DNA of 64,000 nucleotides, from assembly GCA_035448545.1 (NCBI GenBank), contig DAOTJE010000006.1, positions 1 through 64,000 on the forward strand, read 5' to 3'. The notes below the pieces were generated by a model. The model did no database searches. It was not told the DNA's origin and saw only the letters and a list, made by a program, of their open reading frames with translations. Numbering within the stretch: position 1 is the stretch's first letter; every line of letters starts with the position of its first letter. The DNA is from Anaerobaca sp035448545 (GTDB lineage Bacteria; Planctomycetota; Phycisphaerae; Sedimentisphaerales; Anaerobacaceae). Made by a program: the position numbers and the translations under genes. Shown here piece by piece: positions 8,763 through 17,301 of this stretch.

Positions 8763-10616
8763 CTACAAGCCGCTTTCGAGCCAATGGCTCAGGAGGAGGA
8801 TGACATCGGCGATGTCCACGCGGCAGTCGCCGTTGATGTCGCCGGCGATGATCGTCTCGCAGGGTGGTGCGCCGAAGTAGGACTTGCTCGCCTCAGCGGT
8901 TCCGCCATAGGCGCCCATGTTGATGATCCCGCCATTGGGGAAAGGCTCATACCCGATGGGACTGTTCGGGTCGCCCGCGTCGATGCAGGGACTGGTGACG
9001 TCATCCTGCACCCAAGTCGCGCTGTTCACGTCCCATCGGCCCGCCTGGCTTCTGAGATGGTAATCTCCCTCGACGAAGACGTCGTCGTTGGGGTCCTCCG
9101 GCGTACCGTTTGTGTCCCAATACCCCGGATCGACAACAAGAGGATCAACATCAATGTTCCCTGGCCCCCATAGAACAAAACCCGAAGCATCGTCCACGCT
9201 CGCCTGGCCGCCCACGAGGTTCGAGTGTTCAAGGGAGATCAGACCAAAGTCGTTCTTTATCTGGCCCGGGCCCTCCGCGAGAATGCAGTTGCGAACACTT
9301 AACCACCCGCGCGTGTAGTTGCCAACGTCAGATGTGGTCTGGTCAAACAATGTACTTCCCTGGGGAGACCGATTCCGCCAAGCGGTGCAGTTGACCATGG
9401 ACAACGTGCCAATCCACTTCCAGATCGCTCCTCCCTTGGTACCGGCCATATTGCCGCAGAACAGACAACCACTGAAACTCACGTCAGCAAGACTGTCACT
9501 CACCACTGCCCCCCCCCTGTCGCCGGCCCGATTCGCCGCAAAGCGACATCGGACAGCATCAAATGGGCTTGCTGTCCGCACAACTATGCCTCCGCCAGAC
9601 CCCTCGACGCAATTGTATCGCAGGATACAGTCGACAAGCTTCGCGGAACAGCTCGTGATCGTCATGCCACCGCCGGCGATAGCCGCTGAGTTCGACATCA
9701 TCGTGCATCCTGTGAGCGTAATCTCCTTGCCATCATGGCACGTGATCGCGCCTCCCCAAAAAGCCGAGGAGTTGGCATCGAGTCGACAATCCACTAACTC
9801 GGTTCTCCCAAACATGGCATACAGACCGGCTCCAGATCCCCGACAGCCATTAGAAACGATACGACAGTCCTTCAAAGACAAGACCTCTATCCTCTGCCCA
9901 TAGACTGCACCGCCGGCCTCTTCGGCGTAGTTGTTCTCAAACACGCAGTGGCGAACGGTGACTTTCACGGCCGGGGACGAAGTCACGTGATAAAGAAACA
10001 GCCCACCTCCCAGGTGCTCGCGCGGGCTCGCATAGGTGGGCCCTCCGCCACTTACCCTCTTAAAAGCGTGCCCAGCCGTGATTACAAATCCCTCCAATAC
10101 CGCCGTAAACTCTCGTTCCAGCACACCGTCTTCATCTCCACTGACCACGTGATAGCTGTTGTCTTCGCGCGCAGGTTCCCCGCTCGCGTCGATGGGGTTC
10201 GTCAAAGGGAGGTCATCGCCAGCCAGATCGCCGCTCAACACCGTCTGGTACGCCCGGAAATCTTGCACATTCGGATCGCTTGCCCCCACTCCGGCATAGC
10301 CTCCCTGGAGGGTCAGTCTGTCGCACAGCCGGAATGTCGCATTCCGATCACCCGATCCCTGCGGGACAACCGAACTCCGGTCCGGCATGTATAGTCCCTG
10401 CGCGACGCGGATTTCGACGGGTTCACCCACGGCTTCGGCATCGGCGAGGGCATCCTGAAGGAACCGATGCGCCGTAGCCCAGGACCGGCCGTCGCCATTC
10501 GCCGCCGCGTCGTCATCCACGTAGACGATGCGCTGGGCCGCTACAGGGGCAGCGCCGGCAATCAGCAGCAAGACTCCCGCGACGAATGCGACTCTCCGAA
10601 CGATCCTCCGCATCAT
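8763..10616 (-). CDS. Secreted right-handed beta-helix protein with C-terminal dockerin repeat
   Basis: The ATG at 10616 gives 617 residues and is preferred to an upstream start because GGAGGGAG lies just before it and a signal peptide (RRVAFVAGVLLLIAGAAPVAA) follows. The mature protein opens with IVYVDDDAAANGDGRSWATA, typical of planctomycete parallel beta-helix proteins. Repeated strands with GGA/GGG turns (GGAVYG, GGAITC, GGGMTI, GGGIVV, GGAVV) fill the middle. The end has a dockerin-like calcium loop, GDINGDCRVDIADV. The role is probably extracellular polysaccharide binding or degradation. No catalytic residues can be assigned. Confidence 0.85.
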   Translation of the reverse strand: MMRRIVRRVAFVAGVLLLIAGAAPVAAQRIVYVDDDAAANGDGRSWATAHRFLQDALADAEAVGEPVEIRVAQGLYMPDRSSVVPQGSGDRNATFRLCDRLTLQGGYAGVGASDPNVQDFRAYQTVLSGDLAGDDLPLTNPIDASGEPAREDNSYHVVSGDEDGVLEREFTAVLEGFVITAGHAFKRVSGGGPTYASPREHLGGGLFLYHVTSSPAVKVTVRHCVFENNYAEEAGGAVYGQRIEVLSLKDCRIVSNGCRGSGAGLYAMFGRTELVDCRLDANSSAFWGGAITCHDGKEITLTGCTMMSNSAAIAGGGMTITSCSAKLVDCILRYNCVEGSGGGIVVRTASPFDAVRCRFAANRAGDRGGAVVSDSLADVSFSGCLFCGNMAGTKGGAIWKWIGTLSMVNCTAWRNRSPQGSTLFDQTTSDVGNYTRGWLSVRNCILAEGPGQIKNDFGLISLEHSNLVGGQASVDDASGFVLWGPGNIDVDPLVVDPGYWDTNGTPEDPNDDVFVEGDYHLRSQAGRWDVNSATWVQDDVTSPCIDAGDPNSPIGYEPFPNGGIINMGAYGGTAEASKSYFGAPPCETIIAGDINGDCRVDIADVILLLSHWLESGL

Positions 10617-10660
10617 GGTGCTCCCTCCGTATCTGATCTCGGCATTCAACTCTATTAGAG

Positions 10661-10689
10661 ATCATAGCACATCCGACGGGATTTGTCCA
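10661..10689 (-). promoter_or_regulatory. Candidate promoter for the beta-helix/dockerin gene
   Basis: On the minus strand TGGACA (10689-10684) and TATGAT (10666-10661) are 17 bp apart, each matching the consensus at 5 of 6 positions. The start codon lies about 45 bp downstream. Confidence 0.55.
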
Positions 10690-10700
10690 GCACGTTCGCA

Positions 10701-10746
10701 GTGTGCCCATAAGGGCATACATGGTAACGCCTTACGGCGTCACTAC
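10701..10746 (+). repeat. Dispersed repeat (GTGTGC family) at the rlmN 3' end
   Basis: GTGTGCCCATAAGGGCATAC continues into ATGGTAACGCC and an inverted pair CGCCTTACGGCG, ending CACTAC. The CTAC end supplies the TAG stop codon of rlmN (10743-10745). It shares the ATGGTAACGCC core with the copy at 8676-8753. Confidence 0.7.
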
Positions 10747-11777
10747 GAGCGGGGGCGGCCGTAGCCGGCTTGGAGCTGGCCGCAGGCGGCCTGGATGTGG
10801 CGGCCGAGCCGGAAGCGGGTGACGGTCTCGACGCCGGCGTCGGTGAGGACCGACGCGAAGCGGGCGATACGTTCGCGGCTGCTGCCCGCCAGCTCGCAGC
10901 CCGGATACGGATTGTGCTCGATCAGGTTGACGTTGCACGAGATGCCGTGCAGCAGCTTGACGAGCAGGTGGGCGTGGGCGGTCGAGTCGTTGAGCTTGTC
11001 GATCAGCACGTATTCGAAAGTCACGCGCTGCTGCGTCCGCGCCTGGTAGGTATGCACGGCTTTGAGCAACTCCGCGAGCGGGTACTTCCGGGCGATGGGC
11101 ATGATGCGGCTGCGCAGCGAATCGCTTGGCGCGTTCAGCGAGATCGCCAGGCGGGGTCGGACGTCTTCGTCGGCCAGCCGGACGATCGCGGGCGCGACGC
11201 CGCACGTGCTGATTGTGATGTGCCGGATCCCGATGTTCTTGCCGGAAGCGTGGTTCAGGATACGGACGGACCTGAGCACCGCGTCGTAGTTCTCGAACGG
11301 CTCGCCCATGCCCATGTAGACCACGTTGTGGATCTTGCCTGCATCCTTCTCCGCCTGATTCACTTCGTCGGCGATCTCGCCGGCGGTCAGGCTGCGGCGG
11401 AGCTGGATCCGGCCGGTTGCACAGAACGCGCAGCCCATCGCGCAGCCGACCTGGGTCGAGACGCACAGCGTCTGCCGCTGCTCGTCGCGCAGCAGCACCG
11501 CCTCGACCCGCTCGCCGTCGGCCAACTCGAAGAGGTACTTCTTCGACCCGTCCGGGTCGGCCAGGCAGTTGAGCGTCTTGAGCTGCGAAACAAAATAGCC
11601 CTGCTCGCCGAGCCGGTCGCGGAACGCCTTGCTCAACGGCGTGATGTCGGCGATCGTCCGCGCGCCCTTGGTGTGCACGAAGCTGAAGATGTACTTCGCC
11701 AGGTAGGCCTTTTGCCCCAGCTCCATAACGAGCTGCTCCAGCTCGCCCAACGTCATGTCCTTGAGGTCCTTGCTCAT
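10743..11777 (-). CDS. rlmN: 23S rRNA/tRNA adenine-C2 methyltransferase RlmN
   Basis: This 344-residue radical-SAM enzyme methylates C2 of A2503 in 23S rRNA and of A37 in some tRNAs. The iron-sulfur motif CAMGCAFC (C112, C116, C119) is present, as are GEPFENYD and the C-terminal cysteine in AACGQLQ that forms the covalent intermediate. The length is normal. The gene's stop codon is provided by the adjoining dispersed repeat, so the last residues may differ from relatives. It stands alone. Confidence 0.95.
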   Translation of the reverse strand: MSKDLKDMTLGELEQLVMELGQKAYLAKYIFSFVHTKGARTIADITPLSKAFRDRLGEQGYFVSQLKTLNCLADPDGSKKYLFELADGERVEAVLLRDEQRQTLCVSTQVGCAMGCAFCATGRIQLRRSLTAGEIADEVNQAEKDAGKIHNVVYMGMGEPFENYDAVLRSVRILNHASGKNIGIRHITISTCGVAPAIVRLADEDVRPRLAISLNAPSDSLRSRIMPIARKYPLAELLKAVHTYQARTQQRVTFEYVLIDKLNDSTAHAHLLVKLLHGISCNVNLIEHNPYPGCELAGSSRERIARFASVLTDAGVETVTRFRLGRHIQAACGQLQAGYGRPRS

Positions 11778-11885
11778 CGCTCCATTCTACCACATCGTGT
11801 GCTCGCAGGCGAACGGCTCTGTAGCCTGGTGCAGCGAGAGCCTTGTTGCGTTGTCAAGTGGGCCGCCGTATGATCTGCTGCCGTG

Positions 11886-12222
11886 ATGCCCGCAGAAATT
11901 GCGTCCATTTCGTCTGCCTGTGCCGAGACGCCTTCGACGAAGGTGCTGTCGCTGAGGGATTTGTGGAAGGTCTATGGCGAGACCGTGGCGGTGGACAGGG
12001 TTTCGTTCGACATGGGCGGCGGTCGATGTTGTGCTGCGGGAGTTCATCAGCGGGTACCTGAACTCCATCTGCTCACCCGCGTTCAGCTTCATTTCCGCGC
12101 TGCTCGGGGCGGTGCCGTTCCTCTTTGGCATCGCGCTGGGCGTCTTCGCGGTTGCAGTGGTGTTGCGGTACGGCCCGGCGGCGCCGGCGCTGGCCAACGC
12201 GATGGACCACTGCCAACGTTGA
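11886..12222 (+). pseudogene. Remnant: N-terminus of an ABC-type ATPase joined to a membrane segment
   Basis: From the ATG at 11886 the frame encodes a normal start of an ABC transporter ATPase (LSLRDLWKVYGETVAVDRVS). It stops resembling one just before the Walker A loop should appear, near 12020. In another frame, 12030-12222 encodes a hydrophobic stretch (FSFISALLGAVPFLFGIALG) with two likely membrane segments. The simplest reading is a deletion that removed the ATPase core and joined the tail of a membrane protein. A -10 box TATGAT at 11869-11874 may still drive transcription. The second part could instead be a small independent membrane protein. Confidence 0.55.
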
Positions 12223-12244
12223 TGGAAAGGGAGTCCTGCAACCC

Positions 12245-13639
12245 ATGAGCCAAGACCTTGACCCGACCATCCCGGAAACGGGCAGCACATCCTACGTCTT
12301 CCTGGTCTGTATCGTCGCGGCTCTGGGCGGGCTGCTGTTCGGCTACGACACGGGAGTCATCAACGGGGCAATCGGGCCGCTGACCGCACACTTCGGCCTC
12401 AACGACGTCCAGCAGGGCTGGGCGATGGGCTGCGCCTTGTTGGGCTGCGCCCTGGGGGCGGTCGGCGCGGGGCCTTTCAGCGATCGCTTCGGGCGCAAGA
12501 AGGCCCTGATCGTCTCGGCCGTTTTGTTCTTCGTCTCCGCCGTGGGAACCGCGATCCCCCGCACGCTCACGACGTTCATCCTCTACCGCATTCTCGGCGG
12601 CCTTGGCGTCGGGGCGGCCTCCATGATCTCGCCGATGTACATTGCCGAGATCAGTCCGGCCCGCATGCGCGGACGGATGGTGTCCATCAACCAGTTCGCC
12701 ATCGTCAGCGGATTTCTGGTCGTCTACTTCGTGAACTACTTCATCGCTCTCCAGGGCGACGCCGCGTGGAACGAGCGGCTCGGCTGGCGGTGGATGTTCG
12801 GCTCCGAGTCGCTGCCGGCCCTCGGACTGCTGATCCTCTCGCTGGTGGTCCCGGAAAGCCCGCGATGGCTGACCAAGCAGGGCCGCACCGCCGAAGCCCT
12901 GCACATCCTCGGCCGGGTGGACGGCGCGGCCTATGCGCAGGCGGAACTGACGGAAATCAAGGAAACCCTCCGCCACGAGAGCGGTTCCCTCAAACAACTC
13001 CTCCAGCCGGGCATGAAGATCATTCTCGTGATCGGGATCGTCCTGGCGGTGCTGCAGCAGGTCACGGGAATCAACGTTTTTCTGTACTTCGGGACCGAGA
13101 TCTTCAAGAAGATGGGCTCGGCGACCAATGCGGCCCTGCTGCAAACGGTCGTCGTCGGGGTCGTGAACCTGACGTTCACCGTGATCGCCATCTGGACCGT
13201 GGATAAACTGGGTCGTAAACCACTGATGATGATCGGCTCGGCGGGGATGGGCCTGTGCCTGATCGCCATGGGCCTGGCGGCTTACCGGCAGGCGACCGGG
13301 CTTTGGATGCTGCTGTTCATCCTCGGCTACATCGCCTGCTTCGCCCTGAGCGTCGGGCCGGTCACGTGGGTGATCCTCTCGGAGATCTTCCCCACGCGGA
13401 TTCGCGGCCGGGCCATGGCCGTCGCCACGGTCTGCCTCTGGATCGCCAACTACCTCGTCTCACAGACCTTCCCGATGATGGATCAGAACCCCTGGCTGGT
13501 CGACAACTTCCATCGGGGCTTTCCCTTCTGGCTCTACGGCGCCTTCTGCATCGTGCTGTTCCTTTTCGTCCGCGCCTTCGTGCCCGAGACCAGGGGCCGG
13601 ACGCTGGAAGAGATCGAGCGCCGGTGGATGCAACTCTGA
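12245..13639 (+). CDS. Sugar porter (major facilitator superfamily)
   Basis: This 464-residue transporter has 12 predicted membrane segments. Sugar-porter signatures are all present: GYDTGVINGA in segment 1, DRFGRKK in the first loop, SPMYIAEISPARMRGR, PESPRWL, QQVTGIN, VDKLGRKP and the terminal PETRGRTLEEIE. It should import a hexose, pentose or inositol by cation symport, but the substrate cannot be told. The ATG at 12245 follows AAAGGGAG and is preferred to any upstream in-frame start. No sugar kinase or isomerase is adjacent. Confidence 0.9.
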   Translation: MSQDLDPTIPETGSTSYVFLVCIVAALGGLLFGYDTGVINGAIGPLTAHFGLNDVQQGWAMGCALLGCALGAVGAGPFSDRFGRKKALIVSAVLFFVSAVGTAIPRTLTTFILYRILGGLGVGAASMISPMYIAEISPARMRGRMVSINQFAIVSGFLVVYFVNYFIALQGDAAWNERLGWRWMFGSESLPALGLLILSLVVPESPRWLTKQGRTAEALHILGRVDGAAYAQAELTEIKETLRHESGSLKQLLQPGMKIILVIGIVLAVLQQVTGINVFLYFGTEIFKKMGSATNAALLQTVVVGVVNLTFTVIAIWTVDKLGRKPLMMIGSAGMGLCLIAMGLAAYRQATGLWMLLFILGYIACFALSVGPVTWVILSEIFPTRIRGRAMAVATVCLWIANYLVSQTFPMMDQNPWLVDNFHRGFPFWLYGAFCIVLFLFVRAFVPETRGRTLEEIERRWMQL

Positions 13640-14002
13640 AGACCAGCTCCGCCGGCGGACCCGGGGATCGGGGGCGCGCAGAGCCGCAGAAAACATAAGA
13701 TTGGAAAGAAGCCCCTGCGCGGCGGAGGGAGAGGAAAAGCGAGATAACACGCAGGGGCTTGAGGGCACATCCTGCTACTTCACTATCGAGAATATACCCT
13801 TTGCGACGCATCCGGTAAAGAGAAATTTCCTTGGAATTTTCGTCTGTCGGGGGCAATTCCGTGCTCTGCGGTCCAGCAGTTTACAGGGGTGGCAGGGGCC
13901 GGCCGCAGTCATCTTTGGCGGGGCGACGGCGCCCTTCGGATCGGGCGTTTTCCGGCCGACAGCCGCTTGAAGAGACCCGCTTATGTGGTATCCTATGCGC
14001 CG
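13640..14002. other. Non-coding interval of 363 bp
   Basis: No credible gene is seen. The interval holds a perfect 11-bp inverted repeat (13709-13719 and 13750-13760). A weak promoter-like pair follows, TTGAAG at 13967 and TATCCT at 13989, just before the thioesterase start. Confidence 0.5.
13709..13760. repeat. Inverted repeat with 11-bp arms
   Basis: AAGCCCCTGCG (13709-13719) pairs perfectly with CGCAGGGGCTT (13750-13760) across a 30-nt purine-rich loop. There is no T-run after it, so it is not a standard terminator. It could be a stem-loop at the sugar-porter mRNA end or a protein site. Confidence 0.6.
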
Positions 14003-14428
14003 ATGGAAAAGGAAATGCCCGGGCCTATGACCTTGTCGAGCCATACCATTCCCATCGTGCCTCGCTACGCCGAGACCGACCGGGGCGGCGTGGTCCACCA
14101 CAGTGTCTTTCCCATCTGGTTCGAAATGGGACGGACCGAACTGCTCCGCGCCAACGGGATCGCCTACAAGGACCTGGAAGAGGCCGGGATCTTTTTCGTC
14201 GTGGCCGAACTGCGGATAAAATACCGCCGGCCCGCGTTCTACGACGAGCCCCTGCTGCTGGAGACGACCTGTTCCCATGTTTCGGCTGCCAAGGTCGAGC
14301 ACAGCTACCGGCTTGTGCGGCAGGACAGCGGCCTGCTGCTGACCGAGGGTTCCAGCGTTCTGGCCTGCCTCGATGCGGAACGCAAGGTCCGCCGCATCCC
14401 GGAATTCATGTATCCCCAGGAGACCTGA
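14003..14428 (+). CDS. YbgC/4HBT-type acyl-CoA thioesterase
   Basis: This 141-residue hot-dog-fold protein has the family start RYAETDRGGVVHHSVFPIWF, with the catalytic Asp in ETD and the downstream FEMGRTELLR helix. Hydrolysis of acyl-CoA thioesters is expected. Members near Tol-Pal genes act on short chains, but no tol genes are nearby. The ATG at 14003 is used; 14027 is an alternative. A gene for a NodB-fold secreted protein follows after 68 bp on the same strand. Confidence 0.85.
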   Translation: MEKEMPGPMTLSSHTIPIVPRYAETDRGGVVHHSVFPIWFEMGRTELLRANGIAYKDLEEAGIFFVVAELRIKYRRPAFYDEPLLLETTCSHVSAAKVEHSYRLVRQDSGLLLTEGSSVLACLDAERKVRRIPEFMYPQET

Positions 14429-14496
14429 CAGGGCGGGTGCTTCAGGCGGATAGCCTTTGGCTGACCAAATGAGCATTTGGCTTAAGGAGATGGAGA

Positions 14497-15975
14497 ATGA
14501 GACGGTTCTGGTCGCGCGTGGTGGTGGTTTCGCTGGTGCTCTTCGCTTTCTCGGCCGGTCCCCTGACGGCGGCGGCGTTGCCGGTGTACGTGACCTTCTG
14601 GTTCGACACGGAGGACTTCATCCTTCCCGAGGCCGACGATGCGGCGATGCGGCTGGCGGAGATGTTCACAGCCAGAGGAGTCCAGGCCACGTTCAAGATC
14701 GTCGGCGAGAAGGCCCGAGTCCTGGAGGAGCGAGGCCGGGATGACGTGATCGCAGCGCTGGCGAAGAACGACATCGCCTACCATTCCACGTACCACAGCG
14801 TACACCCGACGCCGTCGGAATACTGCCGGGATTTGACCTGGCAGGAAGGGGTCTCGGAGTTCATCCGGCGCGAGGGGACCGGACTTCGAACGCTGCGGAA
14901 GGTCTTTGGCGTCAATGCCTCCTGCTATGGGCAGCCGGGAGGGTCGTGGACGCCGCAGAGCTACGCCGCTCTCCGCGCCTTTGACATCCCGCTTTATCTC
15001 GACGAGACCTCGCACGTTAACGTCAGCGACCGGCCCTTCTGGTATTGCGGCGTTCTGAACATCCTGAGGCTCGGCGACGCCGTTATACGTACCGGCTGGA
15101 CCGACGAAGAGGTCAAGGAAGCCTGCGACAAGTTCGACCGGGTCCACCGCAAGCTGCTTGACGAAGGCGGCGGCATCATCAGTATCTACTACCACCCGTG
15201 CGAATTCGTCCATCGGCAGTTCTGGGACGGCGTTAATTTCGCCCGCGGCGCCAATCCGCCCCGCTCGCAGTGGAAGCGGCCCCCCATGAAATCGCCGCAG
15301 GAGCAGAAGCAGGCCTTCGACGCGTTCGAGACGTTCCTCGATCACATCGTCCGCCACGACCGGACCCGCCTGGTGACGGCGCGGGAGATTCCATCGTTGT
15401 ATCCCGACCGCATTTACTCTCGTCCGCTGACGCGACGCGATATTCAAATGATCGCGCAGGCCTTCCGTAAAGAGCTTTCCTATGTCGATCTCGATGGGAA
15501 GATCGCCTCGGCGGGCGAAGGCCTGCTGGCCCTGGCTTGGACGGTTGCCAAGGCTGGCGAATCTGAAGCCGGCGACGTTACATTGGAATTCACCTACGGT
15601 CCGGCCTCTGCGCCGCAGCGATTCGTTACGGAGGGCACGTATTCCTTTGCCGCGGTTCGGGAGGCCTCGCAAGAGTTGCTCGATATCGTCCAACAGACCG
15701 GGCAAATGCCCTCCGTGATCTGGGTGGCGGGCGAGCCGGTGCGTCCGGAAGACTTCGCTGTTACGCTGGCGGAGGTGGTGGCGTCCGGCGGCCTGTCGGG
15801 CGATGTTGCATTGCGTCGCGGCGAACTGGTTGCGAAGAAGTACGTTGCCGACGACTCGCCCGGCCTGTGGGGATGGGTGATCTTCCCCGAAGGTTTCCGC
15901 GCGCCGCACATGATGGAGGTCGCCAAGCTCCAGGCCTGGACGATCAAACCCGCCGTCCTGCGCAAGCCGCAGTAG
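14497..15975 (+). CDS. Secreted polysaccharide-deacetylase-fold (NodB-like) protein
   Basis: This 492-residue protein has a signal peptide (VVVVSLVLFAFSAGPLTA). The first half keeps the NodB pattern: FWFDTED (Asp pair, strand 1), HSTYHSVHPTP (His-x3-His metal ligands) and YGQPGGSW. The second half, about residues 310-490, is of unknown fold. It is likely to deacetylate or bind an extracellular polysaccharide. Conservation of both metal histidines argues for catalysis, but the substrate is unknown. It converges with a small membrane-protein gene across a palindromic repeat. Confidence 0.75.
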   Translation: MRRFWSRVVVVSLVLFAFSAGPLTAAALPVYVTFWFDTEDFILPEADDAAMRLAEMFTARGVQATFKIVGEKARVLEERGRDDVIAALAKNDIAYHSTYHSVHPTPSEYCRDLTWQEGVSEFIRREGTGLRTLRKVFGVNASCYGQPGGSWTPQSYAALRAFDIPLYLDETSHVNVSDRPFWYCGVLNILRLGDAVIRTGWTDEEVKEACDKFDRVHRKLLDEGGGIISIYYHPCEFVHRQFWDGVNFARGANPPRSQWKRPPMKSPQEQKQAFDAFETFLDHIVRHDRTRLVTAREIPSLYPDRIYSRPLTRRDIQMIAQAFRKELSYVDLDGKIASAGEGLLALAWTVAKAGESEAGDVTLEFTYGPASAPQRFVTEGTYSFAAVREASQELLDIVQQTGQMPSVIWVAGEPVRPEDFAVTLAEVVASGGLSGDVALRRGELVAKKYVADDSPGLWGWVIFPEGFRAPHMMEVAKLQAWTIKPAVLRKPQ

Positions 15976-15983
15976 AAGCGCGA

Positions 15984-16006
15984 GGGCGAATAGTCATTCG
16001 CCCCTA
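15984..16006. repeat. Palindromic repeat between convergent genes, supplies a stop codon
   Basis: GGGCGAAT (15984-15991) and ATTCGCCC (15996-16003) form a perfect 8-bp stem with a 4-nt loop, followed by CTAC. On the minus strand that end is GTAG, giving the TAG stop (16006-16004) of the next gene. The core TCATTCGCCCCTAC recurs at 57-70. Confidence 0.7.
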
Positions 16007-16375
16007 CGAACGACCGCCGGACAGCGCCGTGGACAGTTCCGCGATGCGCAGTTCGAGGCGCTTGACCTCGCGTTTGACGCTGTTTCGTGCGATCATCTGC
16101 CAGGCGAAGACCTTCATCAGGCCGACGAACTGCACGAGGCAAACGAAAATGGCCGCGTACATGATCTGGTCTTTAGTCTGATCGGCGCGGAAGAACATGT
16201 GTGCACAGATGCCTGCCCCGGCGCAGAAGACAATCCCCCAGAACCAGACAAGGATTACGGTCGAGAGCATCTTGCGGCTGTAGAAATCGCTGAGCATCGA
16301 GCACAGGCTGTCTTCCTTCGAGTCTTCGTAGTCCTTCGGTCCGTCGATGATCTTTCGGATCTGTTCGTCGTTCAT
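16004..16375 (-). CDS. Small membrane protein, DUF6768-like
   Basis: This 123-residue protein has two membrane segments (about residues 38-62 and 70-92), an acidic N-terminus (MNDEQIRKIIDGPKDYEDSK) and a basic, helical C-terminal tail. Proteins of this shape are often encoded directly after planctomycete ECF sigma factors, and the DUF6768 assignment is from memory of that pattern. It lies 18 bp after the sigma gene and may act as its membrane regulator, though no zinc ligands of a classic anti-sigma factor are present. Confidence 0.65.
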   Translation of the reverse strand: MNDEQIRKIIDGPKDYEDSKEDSLCSMLSDFYSRKMLSTVILVWFWGIVFCAGAGICAHMFFRADQTKDQIMYAAIFVCLVQFVGLMKVFAWQMIARNSVKREVKRLELRIAELSTALSGGRS

Positions 16376-16393
16376 GATGGTTCTCCTTGCAGG

Positions 16394-16960
16394 TCATCCT
16401 GCGGATCGTTGCCAAATCTCCTTGAACTCGTTTCTGGCGTGATACAGACGCGACTTGACCGTCCCGACCGGGACCTTCAGCACGCTGGCGACCTCCGACA
16501 GGCCGAGCCCTTCGAGGTAGTACAGGGCCAGCACTACCCGGCTGTGCACCGGCAACTGCCGCAGGATGCTTTGCAGATCGGCCGGCACATCCACGTCCGT
16601 CGGCCCGTCCGCCGATGTCGGACGTGCCGCAGCGGGTAGCGGCGTTCGAGCCTCGGCCGCAGACCGGATCCAGTCGTTGGCCTTGTTTGTCACGATGCGA
16701 TAGAGCCAGGGTCGCAGTCGCGCCGGGTCGTTCAGCTTGCGAATCCCGCGCACCACCCCCAGCCAGCTCTCCTGCGTAACGTCCCACGCGGCTTCGGGAC
16801 TGCCCGTCAACTGGCGGGCGTACTGCCAGAGCCGTTTCTGCCAACGACGGACCAGCGCTTCAACGGCTTTGGCATTGCCGCTCTGGGCCTCCATCACCAG
16901 CAGCTCGTCCACGAGTTGTCCGGCTGCATCACGCATATTCACATATCCAGTCCCGGCCAC
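16394..16960 (-). CDS. ECF-type RNA polymerase sigma factor
   Basis: This 188-residue protein has region 2 (YARQLTGSPEAAWDVTQESW and RLRPWLYRIVTNKANDWIR) and a region 4 helix-turn-helix (GLSEVASVLKVPVGTVKSRL). The linker is Pro/Ala-rich. An alternative start at 16936 (MRDAAGQ) is equally plausible. The gene is followed after 18 bp by the small membrane protein, suggesting a sigma/regulator unit. It is divergent from tRNA-Ser. Confidence 0.9.
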   Translation of the reverse strand: MAGTGYVNMRDAAGQLVDELLVMEAQSGNAKAVEALVRRWQKRLWQYARQLTGSPEAAWDVTQESWLGVVRGIRKLNDPARLRPWLYRIVTNKANDWIRSAAEARTPLPAAARPTSADGPTDVDVPADLQSILRQLPVHSRVVLALYYLEGLGLSEVASVLKVPVGTVKSRLYHARNEFKEIWQRSAG

Positions 16961-17057
16961 AGATGCTGCGGTTCATCATTCTGTGAAGATGGCCCGAAAA
17001 AGTCCACCGCACGCCCCCATGCACCGGGGTATCCGGGCAGGTTTTTGGCATTTGGGC

Positions 17058-17085
17058 TTGTCTTCGAGCCGATTTGGCGTAGAAT
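17058..17085 (+). promoter_or_regulatory. Promoter for tRNA-Ser
   Basis: TTGTCT (17058-17063) and TAGAAT (17080-17085) are 16 bp apart. The predicted start at about 17092 is 30 bp before the mature tRNA end. Confidence 0.55.
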
Positions 17086-17121
17086 CGCGGTGCTGGCGCC
17101 GCACACAGGTGCATTGCTGCC

Positions 17122-17209
17122 GGAGAGGTGTCGGAGCGGCTGATCGAGCAGCCTTGGAAAGGCTGTGTAGGGCTTGTCCCTACCGCGGGTTCGAATCCCG
17201 CCCTCTCCG
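17122..17209 (+). tRNA. tRNA-Ser (anticodon GGA)
   Basis: The 88-nt sequence folds as a class II tRNA with a long variable arm. The acceptor stem GGAGAGG/CCTCTCC is perfect, with discriminator G. The anticodon loop TTGGAAA sits on a CAGCC/GGCTG stem, and the T arm has GGTTCGAATCC. CCA is not encoded. Confidence 0.95.
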
Positions 17210-17301
17210 TTCGTTCTTGGCCTTCGGGGCGCTGTTGGGCAGAGAAGGTCAGCGACGCCTGAGACAAGCTTGCTGTGCGCCCGCGATAAGGAGAGCAGGA
17301 C

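Noticed and set aside
8763..10649. Longer start for the beta-helix protein
   Set aside because: The upstream in-frame ATG lacks a ribosome binding site, and the stretch before 10616 is in the untranslated leader. The signal peptide and GGAGGGAG support 10616.
13775..14476. Long minus-strand frame opposite the thioesterase
   Set aside because: It lies on the other strand of a well-supported coding sequence and has no ribosome binding site or recognisable protein pattern.
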